IMG/VR virus record: IMGVR_UViG_3300035698_012149
Location: 1-50,532 of that record
Strand: one strand, 5' to 3'
DNA length: 50,532 nucleotides
Source: a virus
The notes beneath the pieces were generated by a model. It saw only the letters and a program-made list of their open reading frames with translations, was not told where the DNA came from and searched no databases. Positions within the stretch are counted from its first letter, which is position 1, and each line of letters opens with the position of its first letter. A program made the position numbers and the translations under genes. Shown one piece after another: positions 48,301-50,532 of the stretch.

Positions 48301-50532
48301 AAAATGCACGAGTCTTGGTCTGAGCCAGTTCAGGCAGACAGTACGGACATGGTTGAATCAGCTCTTGCTCTGATAGAGCGAAACAAGGCCGCGGCAGGGA
48401 GCCCTGGCTTTGGTACTGATGCAGACGTCGGTCCTGACGTAGAGAACTATGGGATAGACGAAGATCCTGACTTTGACTTCGACCGAGAGCAACCGGAATC
48501 GGGAAAGTCCAGAGGGACAAGGAAGGGCCGCAAGTCGCCCCGCAAAAAGAAAAAGAGGACTAGGGGAACGAGGGCAGAACGCAGTACGGACGATGATGTG
48601 TATGCCGACTTAGGTGGCGAAGGTGCTCCCCCAACAGGTGGATCGGCGCCACTTACTGGTGCAATGAAACCGGCAGAAGGGGCTGACTCAAGAGATTTAC
48701 AGAGGCTCCATCCGTTGGCGTTAGTGGAGTTGATAAGTCTACTGAAAGCGCTCACTGGCAAACTGCCTTTCCTTAAAGCGTTAGCACGCGACCTGAATGG
48801 GTCTTTTTCGTCTAGGACTGGGAACCTTGAGCTAAATCTTAACAATATGAAAGATTTCAAGTTTGTAGCTAGGGTTCTGGCCCATGAAATGGGACACATG
48901 ATCGATTGGCTCCCGCAGCTATTCATTCGCAGGGCAAATCTTCTAGGCAAGATAGCGTCTATACAGAGCTACAAGGACAATATCCTGGGTGAGAAACCTG
49001 GCGTGCCAGGAATGTTGACAGATGCAGATCGGGCGAGATTTAGGCAAGAGGCTGTTGACGCTCTTACCGCAGAAGAGGGAACTGTTCCTTCCTCTGACGA
49101 GATTACGGCTCAAGACATTCTGAACATTTGGAATACAGTTGATACATCGAAGTTGAAGCCCGCCTTATTAGCGTACATAAAAACATTAAACACTGCCCAG
49201 ATAACGGCCATTGTCAAAAAGGCAATGGCGGGATTAGTGGATGATGCTGTAAAGAAACTTAGCCCGGATCCGGGTGTAGGTTTCACTGATGCACAGATAC
49301 AAAAAAGGTTTGAGGAATTGTGCATAGATGAGCTCATAAAGCGGCGAGTCTATGTGCTGGAGACGATTGAGAAGGAGCTAAAGGCGCTGTCCAAGTGGTG
49401 GAAGCCGTTTGATGAAGCCAGGGATCCGGGGTTTACTGCGTATCGTTTTTCAGCGGTAGAGCTTTACGCTGACGCGCTGAGCGTTTTATTCCGTTCACCG
49501 GAAGATTTGTATAAACGAGCACCAGAGTTCTATCGTGGATTTATGAATTGGCTTGGAAATAAGCCCGACGTCCTTGCATCGTTGAAGTACATACAAGATC
49601 TGCTGAACGGTGGCCCCGAGGTGTTGTCTGACTTCAGAAAGAAGCGGCTCCTCTTTGGGTTCCAAGAAGGTGAAGAAGCCCGAGACGAAGCTACGCAGAA
49701 GCGGCTAGATGCTAGGGTTAGCGGTTGGGACCGGACCCGTCGTTTCGTCTCGCAGTACCTATGGAGGGCAGCAGCTCCGATAATGCAACATTCGTGGACT
49801 GGAGCTGACAAAGGACGGCGAAAGCCTCTGAAGAAAATGTCAGAAGGTGCAAAGAGACGGGCTCAGGTAGCACAGTTCACTTACGGGGCGATGGCTTACA
49901 AAAAAAATGCAAATCACCTTATGCTAACTGACATAGGGGCGATTGCTACACCGCTATTCAACTTGGGCGTCACCGAGAACGACATTGGAGAATATCTATT
50001 CCATTACCGAATTACTGGCGAGAAAAGAGGGACAGAGGAACCGCCAGAAGGCGAAGAGAATCCGCCAGTGATAATGAACCCACAGGGGTACGATCCTGAC
50101 GAGAGTCTTGCTGAACTGGGGCGATTCAAGATAAGACTTGATTCGCGGTTGGGTCACGGGACATTCCAATCGTTAGAAGATGGCATGAGAAAGTTCCATG
50201 AAATTATCTTCAAGGTAGCACAACGAGGGCATGATGCGGGGCTCTTTACTGATAACGTATTCGAGACGATGGAGGACAATAAGGAATACTACGCGGCCTG
50301 GCACATTGTAAAGTATATCAATTCAGATTTCGTGCCGGCATCGATCAAACAACGGATCGGCACATTTGAGGATACTGCTAATCCGTGGCAAACTACACTA
50401 ATGAAGATGGTCAGTATCAATAATCTTATCGATTTGACAACGGCCAAGACAGCCGTCATTGATGGGTTCATCGCAAGGGATTTCCCACAAGACTTTAAGA
50501 AGCATAGAGGGGCGATATTCAAGTATCCACCA
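45361..50532 (+). CDS. Giant internal-virion/polyvalent protein with zinc metallopeptidase, N-terminal part
   Basis: The frame is open from ATG 45361 (GAGGG upstream) through the end and across the join to 2392: about 2,478 residues. In order: a helical N-terminus; a Gly/Ala hydrophobic region (about 346-440) likely to contact membrane; a Pro-rich linker (about 672-767); basic and helical regions; then a zinc metallopeptidase with HEMGH (H1175, E1176, H1179) and a later ELYADA (E1367) that would fit the gluzincin third ligand ExxAD; then the C-terminal LPD38-like region. Such proteins are packaged in the head and ejected. The peptidase may open the host envelope or process virion proteins. 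The role is inference; the frame and motif are seen directly. Confidence 0.9.
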   Translation, partial: MSTWGQNSDAIGVIDEEPVFQSWYQGWASKMGLDPNPDDPRHFYDYRAAFRAGDEPSMTSDGLHWPSTHKTDDHPNLIVGGMNTKTGKPVDLNWDKDSELIKTIDLPRRELTPAETKQNEEYDWAVNAYYKAIKHENQDIFGMIERQFQSADGSIPEATQEPTERQQKYADEIIGAWQNGQGERSGVYQAAKDVPWDQRGEVFRAFQTKLAHDPSYELDKAPEQITQADNELATEIWKASGSRGLMLKAIDKIPAKRRDVVLRALAEQMSQLDEGARHQFMGDLGTELLRGVGRMGSAINEAIDESLHMALGDPRDKTLRARDRFRVQAEEIIHSGTPTSKESDSALYRGAIGGAGIAPDLVAGAMVAKGGAAAGAAIGGPPGAVAGAIISSMAAWYARELPDSIRLAEDAGFDPQESRELGVSIAAAVAAIEILHIDPLHVGGKALQRDFYNKLRNGVLRGLVRNARKAAPRPATKLTGMARTILREAQAASPRLSAGIKPQLKSTGARAAARAAEVGGAVAWESGEEGAQGIVRHVGIAAATYLDKEVEDQDLNKALHKGIMEGVNSIVPLAFTLGAGGAVRQSTDLGHAVLGSQPMIGGNPDSSILRFAPEMYEVGLSGEAPTRKQWSRWGFSKFSTKQGRREWLNNNMPKIMQGAQDPNFRPFHETPPPTDPNAPPTKPVAPPAAPLPEGTPIPEGTKQIEGAPAPIGPPSQPVTELPATGQPVIPIDEGTPAPGTPDPTAPTPTAPGSTALTPVVLIPPPPLLAGPDGEPGEGDVDTTELKKKSVPDLRTESEGLGVSTKVTRATGKKTPVRKRTLRNGKVSVKGGKSIVRTRNKTKKELIADLAEMYQNLRKTAKEFDVSYEDMVEAAAEITAQTNATGEMKNEEIEEAFGYAGLDEKLLHWIEDNGGDPAHGAFTDEEFRGSGLSKAERSKINGALAFFDESARSWYYDVVSPGRDMMDDGADHPPFGEMLWDKMHESWSEPVQADSTDMVESALALIERNKAAAGSPGFGTDADVGPDVENYGIDEDPDFDFDREQPESGKSRGTRKGRKSPRKKKKRTRGTRAERSTDDDVYADLGGEGAPPTGGSAPLTGAMKPAEGADSRDLQRLHPLALVELISLLKALTGKLPFLKALARDLNGSFSSRTGNLELNLNNMKDFKFVARVLAHEMGHMIDWLPQLFIRRANLLGKIASIQSYKDNILGEKPGVPGMLTDADRARFRQEAVDALTAEEGTVPSSDEITAQDILNIWNTVDTSKLKPALLAYIKTLNTAQITAIVKKAMAGLVDDAVKKLSPDPGVGFTDAQIQKRFEELCIDELIKRRVYVLETIEKELKALSKWWKPFDEARDPGFTAYRFSAVELYADALSVLFRSPEDLYKRAPEFYRGFMNWLGNKPDVLASLKYIQDLLNGGPEVLSDFRKKRLLFGFQEGEEARDEATQKRLDARVSGWDRTRRFVSQYLWRAAAPIMQHSWTGADKGRRKPLKKMSEGAKRRAQVAQFTYGAMAYKKNANHLMLTDIGAIATPLFNLGVTENDIGEYLFHYRITGEKRGTEEPPEGEENPPVIMNPQGYDPDESLAELGRFKIRLDSRLGHGTFQSLEDGMRKFHEIIFKVAQRGHDAGLFTDNVFETMEDNKEYYAAWHIVKYINSDFVPASIKQRIGTFEDTANPWQTTLMKMVSINNLIDLTTAKTAVIDGFIARDFPQDFKKHRGAIFKYPP
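50406..50532. repeat. Terminal direct repeat, right copy
   Basis: Exact copy of bases 1-127; see the left copy. Removing one copy leaves a circle of 50,405 bp. Confidence 0.97.

Overview
The window is a complete or near-complete genome of a temperate, tailed double-stranded DNA bacteriophage, most likely a podovirus. Its first 127 bases are repeated exactly as its last 127 bases, so the contig closes on itself and the unique sequence is 50,405 bp. The end-point cuts one very large gene in two; that gene runs from 45361 through the join to 2392 and would encode about 2,478 residues. The host cannot be named from the sequence. It is a bacterium, because the genes carry Shine-Dalgarno sites, mostly GGAGG-like at 6-8 nt, and many are coupled by ATGA or GTGA overlaps.

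Leftward (minus-strand) half, read from right to left. An initiator-type tRNA with anticodon CAU (26340-26268) is followed by a run of small genes (26233-21477). These encode Cys-rich zinc-binding proteins, two paralogues with an LGDGVYA motif, coiled-coil proteins and an HD phosphohydrolase. A 580-bp gap (20894-21476) holds iteron-like repeats and candidate promoters. A second run of small genes follows (20893-16691) and ends in a good intrinsic terminator. Next comes a small lysogeny module, an XRE-like regulator (16584-16060) coupled to a tyrosine integrase (16063-15182). A 680-bp AT-rich gap (14498-15181) follows, with a large hairpin, inverted repeats and a G-rich leader. After it come a CsrA-like regulator, a P-loop recombination ATPase, a putative ssDNA-binding protein, a RecD-like helicase, an ERCC4-type nuclease and a primase-helicase (14497-6867). 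The leftward set ends with small regulators, a papain-like hydrolase, a membrane-anchored trypsin-like protease with a collagen-like tail, small membrane proteins and a staphylococcal-nuclease homologue (6870-2393). No DNA polymerase, RNA polymerase or classical endolysin was recognised, so replication probably relies on the host polymerase.

Rightward (plus-strand) half, the virion genes: a putative small terminase, large terminase, portal, small head protein, scaffold, major capsid protein, lectin-like structural protein, head-tail adaptor, decoration-like protein, beta-helix spike, tail nozzle, a group of small repeat and paralogue proteins, and three internal-virion candidates. The last of these is the giant protein with a zinc metallopeptidase motif. 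The absence of a tape measure or sheath, together with the nozzle, adaptor and large ejection-type proteins, points to a short-tailed particle. The two transcription units converge at 2392/2393 with no base between their stop codons.

The features most worth following up are the initiator-like tRNA with C33, the CsrA homologue, a beta-domain present in both the adaptor and (twice) the nozzle, the protease-collagen fusion, and the giant circularly split protein.
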